This document shows, one piece after another, positions 18,880-30,230 of a DNA stretch of 64,000 nucleotides. Each line of letters opens with the position of its first letter. The stretch's first letter is position 1. This DNA is from Tritrichomonas foetus (taxonomy: Eukaryota > Parabasalia > Tritrichomonadida > Tritrichomonadidae), in NCBI GenBank assembly GCA_001839685.1, contig MLAK01000960.1, forward strand, positions 30,904-94,903. Reading direction: 5' to 3'. The notes beneath the pieces were generated by a model. That model was not told where the DNA came from, ran no database searches, and worked only from the letters and a program-made list of their open reading frames with translations. The translations under genes and the position numbers were made by a program.

Positions 18880-21800
18880 ATGTCGCGGGAAATTGAAGAT
18901 ATCATTGCAGCAAATCCCGACGATGTACCTGCACAAATCGACGCGCTTTCGAAATCAGCTGTTGATTTTAATTTGCATATGAAATTTGACACTGCGATGA
19001 TAATTCATCAAAAGGCATTCGATCTGGCAATGGAAAAATCTCACGAGAAACTACCAGAACTACTTCCAAATTACGTACTAACATATTATTTAACAAATAA
19101 GTCAAACGAAAAAGCAATTCAAGAATTAAAAAAATCATTTATCAAAAAAATTGAAAATGGAAATGAAATTTGGAATCAATCTAAAAAGTATTATGTTCCT
19201 GAATTTGAAACTACTTTTAAAACTTTAGGATATCACATCAATCCGAATTTTTATGGACAAACCAATTTTTTCCCAGAATTAGTTGAATATATAAAATCAG
19301 ATGTGGAAATATCGCTTAATTCCCTTTTATATATTTCCAGTGTTGCTTTGAAATGCAAAAGTGTTATGAAATATTCTGTTTTTTCAGATTTATCGATTTC
19401 CATTTTTAATAAGCTTCAATCAAATATTGACTCACTTGAACCATCTGCACTTCGTACAATTGATGAAAAGAAATTGCGAGATCTCATCACATTCATTCGA
19501 GAAAATATCAAATTGGGAGAAGGAAAAAACGTTGATCGATTTGAAAATGAAATTGCATTCAAATTTGTTCTATCCTCATTTTTGTCAAAGCAATTTGATG
19601 GGTTATTAAGAATAAATTCGAATAAATCTTTTTATTCTAGTCTTGTTACTCAAATTCACGAAAAAAATGTTGTTAATCATATTTTAGAAAATATGCATCA
19701 AGATTTGGCTGGACAATTTTCTATTTTCTTACAAAAATTATGGGATGCGGGTTCTTATGATAAAAAAATATTAGCAAGATATTGGAAATTATCGCTTTCA
19801 CAGCATTCAAGTGTAATTGAAAAGTTTTTTGTTGCTTGGCCAGGAATTGTAAATAGTATCCCAAAATCGAAAATTGGAGATTTTTGGAATTTAGTTTTAA
19901 AAACAACAACTTTTCCAGAACAAGTCATTTCCTTTTTACAAAAGGTTGCAAATAAAGCGAATGATGATATTAAAAAATCAATATCGGATTTATTATGGAA
20001 CTCAATGGGTGACGATAATAAAATGGATTTTGTGGCTGTTTTAACTGATTATACGCCAAATAATTCTGAAGGCCGCAATGAAGTTATCGAAAAATGCTTC
20101 AATTTAATATATGAAGATGAAAATAAAAAGAAAAAGAAAAGTGAAAACAAAGAAAAAACGAACAATGGAAAGAATAGAAAGAACGAAAAAAGTAGTGAAA
20201 GTGGCGATAGTAAAAATCCAAAACAAGAAATTAATACAAAATTTGCAGTTTCTTTATTATCACATATTTGGAAGCATGATAACCAAGAATCTACAAAACA
20301 AAAATTTGATATTTTGCTTGAAAAATGTCATTTACCAGCTGAAGACATTCAGCTTTTATTTACGATGATTTTAAAAATGGCGGAACATATTCCAACTCCA
20401 ATTGAAAATAGCGAACTGAAAAAAATTAAAAAATTAGCACAGCCATTTTTCAGAGAAAATAATTTGGCAATTGCACGTCTCATTAATTCATTGATTTCTT
20501 TGCAAAAAGGTAAGCTTTTTCAGTCAGAGCAACTTTTGAATATAATGCAATGGATTTCTGATGATGTGAACAATATTGACAGTACATTTTTCTCCTTAAT
20601 TATGATGATTTTCAGTAAAATTAACAATATTCAAAACGATGAAAATTCGCCTATTCCGACAATGAATTTGACAGGAATTGAAATTCTATGGAATTTACTT
20701 TTTAATTCATCACTCCCGTCAATTGCTTATTACATGGCTAATCTAGCAACAAGGTGCCAAGATAGTTCAGCTATTTCGGAATTTATTAACAAATGTTTAT
20801 CGAAACTAGATAAATATGGATCTCTCCATGCACTTAAATTATTAGTCCTTTTGATTGAAGATCCAATGGATCTCAACGATCTTGGAATTGTAAGAAACAT
20901 TTTTATTCCAAAATCTTGGTACGTTCGTGTGAACTGTGAAGAAGACTACACAAATTCCTTGACAGTTCAAATTGGCCGAACAACTGACTTTTTGAAATCA
21001 ATGATTGCAAGAAGAACGAATACGAATGAATCACAAATTGAATTATTGCAAAATCAATCAAATGTAATTCCAGCTAAACAACAAATTCGGACTGATATGA
21101 CTATAAGTGTTTGCATTAATTCTTCTTCAACACAAGCACGTGTTTGGAAAAAAGAGGAGCTTCCTTCCCAAATTCTTAAAATGCCAAAATATTTCGATCA
21201 TTTATTTAATCTTTTAACAAGTCAAAATAAAGAAATTTCTGAAATTTCTCTTCAATTATTAAACTTACTTGAATCAAATGAAAAAGAATTAAGTAAATTC
21301 AAAGAAATAGAAAATATTGTTTCAAATAATAAAAATGATGAACAAAATAATAAAATAAACTGGTCTGAATTGTTGGATCTAAAAGATTGGAATGTTTTAA
21401 ATTACAGATTGAACTTATTAGCTAATCTAATCGCAGAAAATAAGAAAAAATATATAACTTCTTTCTTTGCAACTGGTGGTTTTAAACAACTCCTTTCAAT
21501 TATTTTAAATCATGAAGAAAAGAATGACTATATTATGTTTATAATTGAAATGCTTTTAAAAGCATCTGAAGATTTTGTAGATATTAAAGAACTAAAAGTA
21601 AAAGATTACCAAGATATTGGAATTGATGTCTCCATTGCTTCTTTAATGTCTCGAATTTCCAAAATGTTGGAAGAAAAACAAAATGATAGTAAGCAAAATA
21701 ATATTTTCTCATTATTAGTTCATATTTCTTTATTAGATGATTTAGTTGTTGGCCATCAAAATGCACTTTTAGATCAGGAAAACTTCACCCGTTTCTATGA

Positions 21801-24800
21801 AAATTTACTCTTTGATAGCGATTTTAAAGTGAGGTGTGGGATTTATAAGATCTTACAGAAAATTCCAACTAAAAAATTGGAAAAAATTATGTATTCACAT
21901 ATTGAAAAAGCTTCTCAAGGCTTTTGTAATGAATATTTCCTAATTTTACGAAATGTTGCACTTAATACCGAGAATCCTAAAAAATTATGGAAATTAATGT
22001 TTTCCTCCTTAAAGAAATTTTTAATGAAAGAAAATTCAAGAACCAAGCTTGAATTTCTTGCTGAAGAAGAAGATCAAGACGAATTACAACAATCAGTCAA
22101 TGAATTATGTTCAACTTTAGCTGATAATTTGTTCGTTAGTGGATCATTTGAAATTTTCAATATTTTACTTACTAAAATTGATGGAAAAATACCAAAATTA
22201 AAGAAAGTAACTTTCTTCTTGCTTGAAAAAATAATTTTTAATACCAATCGTTACATTCCAACACCCAATATATCTTTCATTTTACTGACGGAAATCATAA
22301 AACGTGATGATTCATTTAAATTAGATATTCTCAAATTCATCAAAAAACTTCACAATGATTGCCCGCCATCTCAACAATATCCTTCAATGCTCTCTTCATT
22401 TTCATCCACCATTTTGACCAATAACATTAACCATTTGAGCAATATGTATGGTCATTCAAATAATAACTCAAATGTGAATGGTGATAACTCGAATAGCTCA
22501 TTTGTTGGACAAAATCAAAATGTGATTTATAGAGGTATTCAAAATATGGGATGTACTTGCTATTTGAATTCATCGATGCAACAAATATTTCGAATTGAAA
22601 AGATTCGAGATACAGTTTTATCGTATAAACCTGAAACAACTGATGAGCAAGAATTGAATACTGATTGGGCTGCACAATTACAACTTTTCTGGATACGCTT
22701 ACTTTATTCACCACAAACGTCAATCAATGCAGCTCCATTTGTTAAAAACTGGAAAGGTTGGGATGGAAGTCCAATTTCACCAACAGAGCAACAAGATGCT
22801 GTTGAATTTGTTCAAATGCTTTTAGATAGAATTGATGAAAAGTTTCCATCTAAACCTGTTGCAGCATCAACACAAGGCTCAATGTTACATAAACTAAAAG
22901 GGATGGGTGTTGATTTTGAAAGTGATTCACATGAAATCTTTACAACTTTTCCATTAGAAGTACTTGGTAAATCTAACTTGAATGAATCTTATGAAGCATT
23001 CTTAATTCCAGATACTTTTACACATTATAAAGCCAACGATGAAATTGGTTATATTGATGCGAACTGCTACACGACAATTGAAAAAACACCAGATGTTTTA
23101 ATTTGTCAACTTAAACGATTCGACTATGATTTGCAATCTCAAACACGAAAGAAAATTAATTCTTTATATGAATTTTCATTTGAAACCGATATTGCACAAA
23201 TCCTTTCTGAAAATCAAGATGTTCCTGAACCACATTCATGCTTATATGAACTTTGCGGTGTTGTTATGCATAGTGGAAGTGCTATGGGTGGTCATTATTA
23301 TTCATATTGTAAAGATGAAGTGACTGGAAATTGGTTTTCTTGCAATGATTCAAATGTAAATCCAATATTAACCGAAAATGTGACCAAAAATTCATTTGGA
23401 GGTGTTGTTGAAGTTAACGTTTATGATCAAAAAACTAAAAAATGGTCGAAAGATAAAAAAGAAAGTTATGAATCTGCCTATTTGTTAGTTTATAAGAAAA
23501 AAGATCGAGAAATAAAACCAGAAAATGAAAAGAAAGAACCAATTTGTCTATTACCGCCAATTATGCTAAGAAAGTATCTAAAAGAGCAAAAAGAAATGAT
23601 TTTAAGGAATGCTTTAATTGATCCAGAATATTTGAAATTTATGGAAATGTTGATCAAAGATTTTAATGATAAAATAGTGTACGAGTTCTTATTTGAAAAT
23701 GTAATGAATAATTTGATTTCATTAAATATTCAATCAATTACGGATTCATTTAATAAATGCTTATTAGAAAACATGGGAAGTAACAAAAAACTATCGAAAT
23801 ATTTTCTCTCAAATAATGATCAATTAATTGACTTTTTAATTTGCAGTTCAAATACACAAATGAGGGATTCATGTGTGAATTTAATAAACTTTGCAATGAC
23901 AATGGCGCCAGAACATGGAAATGAATTTATCAATAAAATTATTGAAAAAAGAAATGAAATTTTAACCAAATGGCAACTTTTCGACCAAATATTTCAACCA
24001 ATTTATTTCTATGTTACTGAAATTGATTACAATAGAAATGATATCCTTGATTCATTATTTGAAATGTTAAATGAAACCGTGACAGAGAAATTCAGTGGAC
24101 GAGAACTCGAAGATTTCCTGGCAAAAGTGAATTTGTCGTCTGTTTTCAAAACTATTTTGTTTTTAATTATTAAATTAAATGCTTCTGATAATTATCAAAA
24201 AATTGTTATTGACGATTCATTCATGAATCGTTGGTTTACTTCACCAAATCATACTTTTGAATTTGCTTCTTTAATTACTTTCTTTTTGAAGGATAATAAA
24301 AAGCATACCGATAGATACCTTAATTACATTCACGAAAATAAAGGGAGAATGTCACATGGTACTTTAGCTGCACATTTTGCTAATGCTTGTACTTTTATTG
24401 ATAGTTTATCTGAGTATCGTGTGAAATGGTTTTTTGAAAAAGGAATTCCTGAAGATCTTACAGGGTACCAACTATCATCATTTATTTCAGAAACCTCTAA
24501 AAGCATTTCATCCGCAACACTTCAAGGAAGCAAGCAAAACGACGATCAAATAACGCCTGAAAATAATTCAGATACAAATAATAGTAACAATAACACAAAT
24601 GATAACGAACCAGTGATTGTTACAACTGGCTCTTGTAAACTGGTAATGAATTTGAATGAACTATGGTTGAGAAAATGGCTTATATGTACAGATTTCAGTG
24701 TTCGTAGATCGTGTAAATCATTTATTTATTCATTGTTCCCGAATTTCAAGCCATTTCCACAATCATCAACATATAATACCTATAACTCTAATAATGGTTA

Positions 24801-26523
24801 TCCACTACTTCCTTCTAGAGATAAAATTGTAAAGGGAACTAAAAATGAAAATGAAATGCTTTCATTTTTATTCGATTGTTTGATTGATCTTTCAAAATCA
24901 TTAATAGATGAATGTAAAACTGGTGCTACAATTTTGACAAATGACAGAGCAAGTGATTCAAATGTTCCAGCCGGTGAATATTTCGATATTCTTTCCTGGT
25001 GTACATTTTATGGTGGCTTTGATAAAAAAATCCGATCAAAGAAAGAATTATTTATTACATATGCTTCAACTTTTGGTTCATTAAAGAACGATTTAAAGCA
25101 AGCTTCAAAAGACTTGATTCACTTTTTATCCACTATTAAATTGGATGATAAGTTTTTCGATTCTAAACTAATTTCATCGATTTTATCAATGGCTTCAAAA
25201 ATGCCAAAAGTTCAACTTGCAAAAAGTGACTTTATTGAAAGTATGGCTGAAATTTTATTCCCGTTGTTAAATCAATACACCACTCCAAATTGCTATGATG
25301 TTGTAGCAAAAAGCAAAATCATGAAAAATGTAATTCGCAGCCCATGCCTTTTTGACACGAATCCTTCATCCCAAATTATTGTGCAATTAATCGAAAAAAC
25401 TGCAAAAGGTAATAGTGAAGAAGGAAAATACGCCAAACTTCTCTTTGAAGTTGAAATTTTCGATAAACACATTGGAATGAGAAGCAAAAATTATTGTGAC
25501 TTAATAATCAAACTTTTAGAAAAAAGTGGAAACTTTGTTTCTGTATTTCGTGAATCAAAATGTCTTCAGAAACTTCTGACTAGAATGTCGAAACATTACA
25601 ATTCGCATCTTTCATTTAATGTGTTCGATGAGCTCACAAAATGTTTTAATATTTTGAATTCTTACGTTAAAGGATTTATGTTTCAAAAGCATAAAACAAC
25701 AGTTTTTTCAAATCCAATCAAATCTTTTGTATCATTTTGGAAATCCAAAGAAAATATATTTATTTTAAACAAAACGTTTGACATACTTTTAAGTGAATCT
25801 TCAGCAACTTATTCTTTCATTGTTTCTTGTCTCTCCTTCATGAAAACTCTTCTGAGATCGAATCATGATTTTAATGAAAACATTATACAAATTCTAAATG
25901 GTGGAGAAAAAACTAACCAATTTAATATTTATGCGAAAATTAATAAAGGAGCTAGAAGAGAAATAGCGGAATTCACTTTTTCCGTAATGGAGCATTTACC
26001 AAAAGAAAAACAAGCAGAAATAGCTTTTCGCCATCTTCAATATTTGTCAAAAATTGAACTTTTTGATCCTTTTGTATTTTCTTTTTATGCTGCAAAAATT
26101 TCCAAATTACCGTGTGACAAAAGTCAAATAAATGAAATTCTTATACAATTTATGGATGGTTGTAATGACATCAATATGTTTCTTATTACAGATTTTCTGA
26201 TTTTGAATGGAAAAGAAGCCAAGAAAATTGAAAAATCGATCAAAGACTGGCAAGAAAAATGTTTTGCTTTAACAAAAATCAAAATTGAAGAATTTATAAA
26301 TAATAAGCCGTTGGATATTACTCCATCTGATGCAGCTTGCCTAAAAGCTCAACTGGATTGTTCTATTTCCTTTTTGAAGAAGATTGAGTGCAGTGAGAAA
26401 ATGAAGCTTGAATCCAAAACTGCAAAAGAAATTCAAGCAGTTGTTAATCAAATGAAAGAAAATGAAAAAGAACAAATTGTTAATTTATCCAAAACTTTGG
26501 AATCATGTTTCATATATATTTGA
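18880..26523 (+). CDS. Giant ubiquitin-specific protease (USP9X/USP34-like, peptidase C19)
   Basis: 2547 residues in one frame. Helical repeat-like sequence surrounds a USP catalytic core at about 1215-1500. The Cys box reads GIQNMGCTCYLNSSMQQIF, with the predicted nucleophile Cys1227. The His box SGSAMGGHYYSYCKD gives His1472, and WFSCNDSNV follows. QQDAVEFVQMLLDRID and CQLKRFDYD are the other family landmarks. The low-complexity K/E/N tract at about 415-445 and the N/S tract just before the core are linkers. Large USPs of this layout (USP9X/Faf, USP24, USP34) remove ubiquitin from trafficking and signalling proteins. All catalytic residues seem present, so the enzyme should be active. A 26-T run starts just after the stop. 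Confidence 0.9.
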   Translation: MSREIEDIIAANPDDVPAQIDALSKSAVDFNLHMKFDTAMIIHQKAFDLAMEKSHEKLPELLPNYVLTYYLTNKSNEKAIQELKKSFIKKIENGNEIWNQSKKYYVPEFETTFKTLGYHINPNFYGQTNFFPELVEYIKSDVEISLNSLLYISSVALKCKSVMKYSVFSDLSISIFNKLQSNIDSLEPSALRTIDEKKLRDLITFIRENIKLGEGKNVDRFENEIAFKFVLSSFLSKQFDGLLRINSNKSFYSSLVTQIHEKNVVNHILENMHQDLAGQFSIFLQKLWDAGSYDKKILARYWKLSLSQHSSVIEKFFVAWPGIVNSIPKSKIGDFWNLVLKTTTFPEQVISFLQKVANKANDDIKKSISDLLWNSMGDDNKMDFVAVLTDYTPNNSEGRNEVIEKCFNLIYEDENKKKKKSENKEKTNNGKNRKNEKSSESGDSKNPKQEINTKFAVSLLSHIWKHDNQESTKQKFDILLEKCHLPAEDIQLLFTMILKMAEHIPTPIENSELKKIKKLAQPFFRENNLAIARLINSLISLQKGKLFQSEQLLNIMQWISDDVNNIDSTFFSLIMMIFSKINNIQNDENSPIPTMNLTGIEILWNLLFNSSLPSIAYYMANLATRCQDSSAISEFINKCLSKLDKYGSLHALKLLVLLIEDPMDLNDLGIVRNIFIPKSWYVRVNCEEDYTNSLTVQIGRTTDFLKSMIARRTNTNESQIELLQNQSNVIPAKQQIRTDMTISVCINSSSTQARVWKKEELPSQILKMPKYFDHLFNLLTSQNKEISEISLQLLNLLESNEKELSKFKEIENIVSNNKNDEQNNKINWSELLDLKDWNVLNYRLNLLANLIAENKKKYITSFFATGGFKQLLSIILNHEEKNDYIMFIIEMLLKASEDFVDIKELKVKDYQDIGIDVSIASLMSRISKMLEEKQNDSKQNNIFSLLVHISLLDDLVVGHQNALLDQENFTRFYENLLFDSDFKVRCGIYKILQKIPTKKLEKIMYSHIEKASQGFCNEYFLILRNVALNTENPKKLWKLMFSSLKKFLMKENSRTKLEFLAEEEDQDELQQSVNELCSTLADNLFVSGSFEIFNILLTKIDGKIPKLKKVTFFLLEKIIFNTNRYIPTPNISFILLTEIIKRDDSFKLDILKFIKKLHNDCPPSQQYPSMLSSFSSTILTNNINHLSNMYGHSNNNSNVNGDNSNSSFVGQNQNVIYRGIQNMGCTCYLNSSMQQIFRIEKIRDTVLSYKPETTDEQELNTDWAAQLQLFWIRLLYSPQTSINAAPFVKNWKGWDGSPISPTEQQDAVEFVQMLLDRIDEKFPSKPVAASTQGSMLHKLKGMGVDFESDSHEIFTTFPLEVLGKSNLNESYEAFLIPDTFTHYKANDEIGYIDANCYTTIEKTPDVLICQLKRFDYDLQSQTRKKINSLYEFSFETDIAQILSENQDVPEPHSCLYELCGVVMHSGSAMGGHYYSYCKDEVTGNWFSCNDSNVNPILTENVTKNSFGGVVEVNVYDQKTKKWSKDKKESYESAYLLVYKKKDREIKPENEKKEPICLLPPIMLRKYLKEQKEMILRNALIDPEYLKFMEMLIKDFNDKIVYEFLFENVMNNLISLNIQSITDSFNKCLLENMGSNKKLSKYFLSNNDQLIDFLICSSNTQMRDSCVNLINFAMTMAPEHGNEFINKIIEKRNEILTKWQLFDQIFQPIYFYVTEIDYNRNDILDSLFEMLNETVTEKFSGRELEDFLAKVNLSSVFKTILFLIIKLNASDNYQKIVIDDSFMNRWFTSPNHTFEFASLITFFLKDNKKHTDRYLNYIHENKGRMSHGTLAAHFANACTFIDSLSEYRVKWFFEKGIPEDLTGYQLSSFISETSKSISSATLQGSKQNDDQITPENNSDTNNSNNNTNDNEPVIVTTGSCKLVMNLNELWLRKWLICTDFSVRRSCKSFIYSLFPNFKPFPQSSTYNTYNSNNGYPLLPSRDKIVKGTKNENEMLSFLFDCLIDLSKSLIDECKTGATILTNDRASDSNVPAGEYFDILSWCTFYGGFDKKIRSKKELFITYASTFGSLKNDLKQASKDLIHFLSTIKLDDKFFDSKLISSILSMASKMPKVQLAKSDFIESMAEILFPLLNQYTTPNCYDVVAKSKIMKNVIRSPCLFDTNPSSQIIVQLIEKTAKGNSEEGKYAKLLFEVEIFDKHIGMRSKNYCDLIIKLLEKSGNFVSVFRESKCLQKLLTRMSKHYNSHLSFNVFDELTKCFNILNSYVKGFMFQKHKTTVFSNPIKSFVSFWKSKENIFILNKTFDILLSESSATYSFIVSCLSFMKTLLRSNHDFNENIIQILNGGEKTNQFNIYAKINKGARREIAEFTFSVMEHLPKEKQAEIAFRHLQYLSKIELFDPFVFSFYAAKISKLPCDKSQINEILIQFMDGCNDINMFLITDFLILNGKEAKKIEKSIKDWQEKCFALTKIKIEEFINNKPLDITPSDAACLKAQLDCSISFLKKIECSEKMKLESKTAKEIQAVVNQMKENEKEQIVNLSKTLESCFIYI

Positions 26524-26825
26524 ATTTTTGTAAAATTTATTTCATATTTTTTTTTTTTTTTTTTTTTTTTTTAGTCTTCATATCTTTTTCACTCCTATTA
26601 GTATGTTCATAAATAAATTATTTATTTATTTTAGAATGACATCTGATACTATATATTAATAGAGATTTATGACTTTCTTTGCATTTTCGCAAAGAAACAA
26701 AATATTAATGAAACAAAATAGAATGGAGGAAAAAAAAAAAAAATTAGAAAATAAGAAAAAATTAAATTTTACATATAAACACGCAAAATTAAATAAATAA
26801 AAATAAACAACTAACGAATAAGAGC
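26524..26825. other. Convergent spacer with long poly(T)
   Basis: 302 nt between convergent genes. It has 26 T in a row (26547-26572), followed by an A-rich run near 26730. No gene is seen. Confidence 0.6.
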
Positions 26826-29800
26826 TTAATGATTTGGATGTCCATAATCTGAAACAATATAAGTGTGATACATTTTTCCTTTTACGTCAACATCGCCTCT
26901 TTCTTTGATAACAAAATAATCGCCATAAACAAGTTCATAAACATGCTGTGGAATGTGAACATTCATTGGAACACCATGATGTTCCATCATTGCAGCAAGG
27001 TTGATATCTGGTCCAAGTATATCAAATGTTGGTTTCTCAATTCCTAAAACACCTGCAACAATTGGTCCACCAGTATTACAGCCAACGCGAATTCTTAGCG
27101 ATTCATTTAATTCAATATTTAATTTAAGAATCATTTTGATTGCATCAAGGCCAAATGAAATTGCTTGTTTAGCATGTTCAGCAGGTTGATTAACTTCATC
27201 AAAAATACCACCAGCACACATGTAACAGTCACCAATGCATTTGATTTTAGTCATCTTATCGTAAGTTTTAATAATACCATCGAATTCAAGGAAGAGACGA
27301 TTCAATGTCGCCATGATGTATGCAGCTGGATGTGAACCACACCATGGAGTGAATGAAACAATATCCATGAATACAATTGATGCAGATTGAACTGAGAAAC
27401 AAATACTATGTTCGCCGCGTTGAAGTTGCTTCACAATTACTGGTGGAAGAATCATAGAAAGAAGGTTTTCGTTTTTAGCATTTTCTTCTTGAAGTAAAGT
27501 TCGAGCAACTATTGTTGATGTCATATCTTTCATTGAAAGTACCAAAATTGCTAAACCTTCAGAGTTTACTGGTTTCAATTGTACTTCACCAGTTGCTGAA
27601 ATTGCAGTAAGTGATAATAAAAGTGTGACTGGTTCATCATCTTTCATTACTTCAACTTCCGCTTCAATTGATGGAGATCGCATACAATTCATTGCACCAT
27701 CAACAGCTTGGTAAAATGTGCGAAGTGATGCTTCTTGTCCAGGTGGAGCAGTAAATAAGTTTTTAAGTGACATTCCAACAATTTCTTGTGGTGATTTTCC
27801 AATTACTCCTGTAACTGAATTATTTGCACTACGAATGATTAAGTCATTCGACATGAAAATAACGCCATCAAGAAGATGAGAAACAACAGATTCGTAAAAG
27901 TTAGATTTTTCTTCACTTTCATCGCTATCATTTCCGGAGAAATCGTTAGAAAGAATCTTTAAAATAACTTTTGATTGTAAGACAACACTTGGATCACAAA
28001 ACAAAAGTAATCTTAAAGTCCATTGTGCAGTTTCACCTATTCGTTGGTAAATTGGAACAAGAATAATACCGCAGGCAATAATTATAATAATACAAATGAT
28101 TATTGGAACTAATAATGTTGTTGATCTTGCTTTTTGACATCTTTCTGCAATCGCAGCATCAAGTGCCCTAAATGAAGGCATTACATATTCAGTGTAAGAA
28201 GTACCAAGGAGCCAAACACTAATTAAACGATATTTATTAGCATCAAGCTCATAATAGGCATATTTTTCTTGTCCGCCTTCGGCTGATTCATTTATATCCA
28301 TGTTAACAAGCATAGAATTCAACATACGATTAATGAACTCTAAAGAAGTATCATAACTGCAAAGTTCTAAGATTTGAATATCTTCTTCAGGAATTACAAG
28401 TTCTGTATCTTCATGATCACTTAATAAGCCAATCAATGATTCACCAACAATTGAAATGCCCTTCGATTTTGTATTAGTATCACCAAATCTTAAAACATGT
28501 GCATTATCCATTACAGTTGCTAAGTTGTCAGTCGCAATATTAAAGTTTTCAGAATAGTTATCAGGATATTTATTCCAAGGGAAGTTTGGTTTTCCGTCAT
28601 TTACAATTGTATGATCAAATAAAATGCCATTTCTATTCATCGTTACAAGTGTTGTCATATACTGTGTGTGAATTGTTGATATGTCATGATATAATGGAGT
28701 GAGCATAATCAAATCATTGCTATTGCTCTTTGGAATCAGATTCATTAAAACAATAGCAACAATTGAAACTGCAGTAAACAATAATAAAATAACAATGATT
28801 GTCCAGGATCGTCCTACCCAGCCAAAACCATGATCAACAGATGTAGAAAGCACTCTTAATGCATTTTCTTCTTGGGCATTTCCAGTAGATGCCACATGAT
28901 CAGCTTCTTGGCTATCTTTACCTGACTGTGCATTAAGTTGTTGAACAATTGCAGAAACAGCAGATTTAGGAAGAGCTTTAAATGATCGGAAAAGCTGGTG
29001 TTTTTCTTTTTCCATTTTGGTAGTTAAGAAAATGATTAAAACTAAAGAAACAACGAAACCAGGAATTAGGACAGCAAGAACTATTGTTTCTGCATATTTA
29101 GCACTTCCTTCAAGCATGTTCTGCATTGATTGAGTCATAACTTTTTCAAAAGAGTCATATTGGATGAAGAAAATTGGAGCATTTTTAATAACTGACCAAA
29201 ACCCAGACATGTCAAAAACAGTTGTAGTGTCCTGAAGTGTTGCTGTTTGAATTGCAGTTGCAGCAGTATAAGTTACAATATGTTCAATTGAAACAGGAAG
29301 ATTTGAATATTTTCCTGCATCGACATAATTTCTAGCAATCATTCTATCACTGAAAATGTAATTTAATGGCTCATCAAAGTATCCAGTTGTTGCTAAATCT
29401 GGAATTTCAGTGTTTACATCATTCAAAACAGCTCTTAAGTTTTCAACACAATCCAATAAAGCCAATTTATCGTCATCTATATAATAATTCGGAACACGAT
29501 CTTTATATTCTGAAATTTTAGGATTATATATAAAATGCCATTTTTCTTTCATTGTTATCATGTAATTATTTACACTCATTGCATATTGGAATGCATGATA
29601 AGTCACATGCGCCATATATAAATTCACTAATGAAACAGATTTAATTATATTTAATGATTTCTCATTTGTCATCATTTTAAGAATAATGACAATAAGTTCA
29701 GGGATGATAATAATTGGCATTAAAAGTGCAATTGAAAAAATAATCAGAATTGGACCATATCTTGTTGTTGGCAATTTCACAGAATTAACCATTGACTCAA

Positions 29801-30230
29801 TGTATCTTTTTTGTGTCTTCAATTCGCTTTGTGCATCAGCTAAATCTCCAATTAAGCCAACAGCAGCAACTGAAGATGCATAAGAATGATTTTCATTAAC
29901 ATTCGACTTTTCTGTTCGTGTCATTGCAGAATGTTGCTCTTCAGTTGGTAAAGTTGAAATATGTCTAATAGCGAAATAATAACTTCTTTCAGTTCGAGTT
30001 CTGGCACCACTTCTTAGCATTCTATAAACTTTTTGAATTTCAGTTGCTTCTTTTTCATTACACATAATATCCAAAAGAAAAGCAGAATAAGCAGATGCAA
30101 CATATGGGTTATTAGGATACACTAAGCAAAGTTGGTTATATTCACGAAGAATTTCATCTTCATTTCTTTTCAGTTGAGTTGATAAATTTTCAAGCTCTGC
30201 AACATTTCCACGAATGACACATTCCCATGT
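26826..30230 (-). CDS. Receptor-type adenylyl cyclase, C-terminal part (PAS and class III cyclase)
   Basis: The frame is open from directly after a TAA at 30231-30233; the first codons (TWECVIRGNVAEL...) continue the preceding protein, so this is the second part of one gene and has no ATG of its own at its beginning. It has several hydrophobic helices, an extracytosolic loop between pairs of helices, a PAS domain (...VVSHLLDGVIFMSNDLIIRSAN...) and a class III catalytic domain with metal-binding Asp in FMDIVSFT and IGDCYM. The adenine-selecting Lys (KIKCIGD) and Asp (FDILGPDINLA) favour ATP over GTP. The position of the usual transition-state Arg is Met (INLAAMM). Trichomonads carry large families of such cyclases, and the expected product is cAMP. 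Confidence 0.85.
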   Translation of the reverse strand, partial: TWECVIRGNVAELENLSTQLKRNEDEILREYNQLCLVYPNNPYVASAYSAFLLDIMCNEKEATEIQKVYRMLRSGARTRTERSYYFAIRHISTLPTEEQHSAMTRTEKSNVNENHSYASSVAAVGLIGDLADAQSELKTQKRYIESMVNSVKLPTTRYGPILIIFSIALLMPIIIIPELIVIILKMMTNEKSLNIIKSVSLVNLYMAHVTYHAFQYAMSVNNYMITMKEKWHFIYNPKISEYKDRVPNYYIDDDKLALLDCVENLRAVLNDVNTEIPDLATTGYFDEPLNYIFSDRMIARNYVDAGKYSNLPVSIEHIVTYTAATAIQTATLQDTTTVFDMSGFWSVIKNAPIFFIQYDSFEKVMTQSMQNMLEGSAKYAETIVLAVLIPGFVVSLVLIIFLTTKMEKEKHQLFRSFKALPKSAVSAIVQQLNAQSGKDSQEADHVASTGNAQEENALRVLSTSVDHGFGWVGRSWTIIVILLLFTAVSIVAIVLMNLIPKSNSNDLIMLTPLYHDISTIHTQYMTTLVTMNRNGILFDHTIVNDGKPNFPWNKYPDNYSENFNIATDNLATVMDNAHVLRFGDTNTKSKGISIVGESLIGLLSDHEDTELVIPEEDIQILELCSYDTSLEFINRMLNSMLVNMDINESAEGGQEKYAYYELDANKYRLISVWLLGTSYTEYVMPSFRALDAAIAERCQKARSTTLLVPIIICIIIIIACGIILVPIYQRIGETAQWTLRLLLFCDPSVVLQSKVILKILSNDFSGNDSDESEEKSNFYESVVSHLLDGVIFMSNDLIIRSANNSVTGVIGKSPQEIVGMSLKNLFTAPPGQEASLRTFYQAVDGAMNCMRSPSIEAEVEVMKDDEPVTLLLSLTAISATGEVQLKPVNSEGLAILVLSMKDMTSTIVARTLLQEENAKNENLLSMILPPVIVKQLQRGEHSICFSVQSASIVFMDIVSFTPWCGSHPAAYIMATLNRLFLEFDGIIKTYDKMTKIKCIGDCYMCAGGIFDEVNQPAEHAKQAISFGLDAIKMILKLNIELNESLRIRVGCNTGGPIVAGVLGIEKPTFDILGPDINLAAMMEHHGVPMNVHIPQHVYELVYGDYFVIKERGDVDVKGKMYHTYIVSDYGHPNH

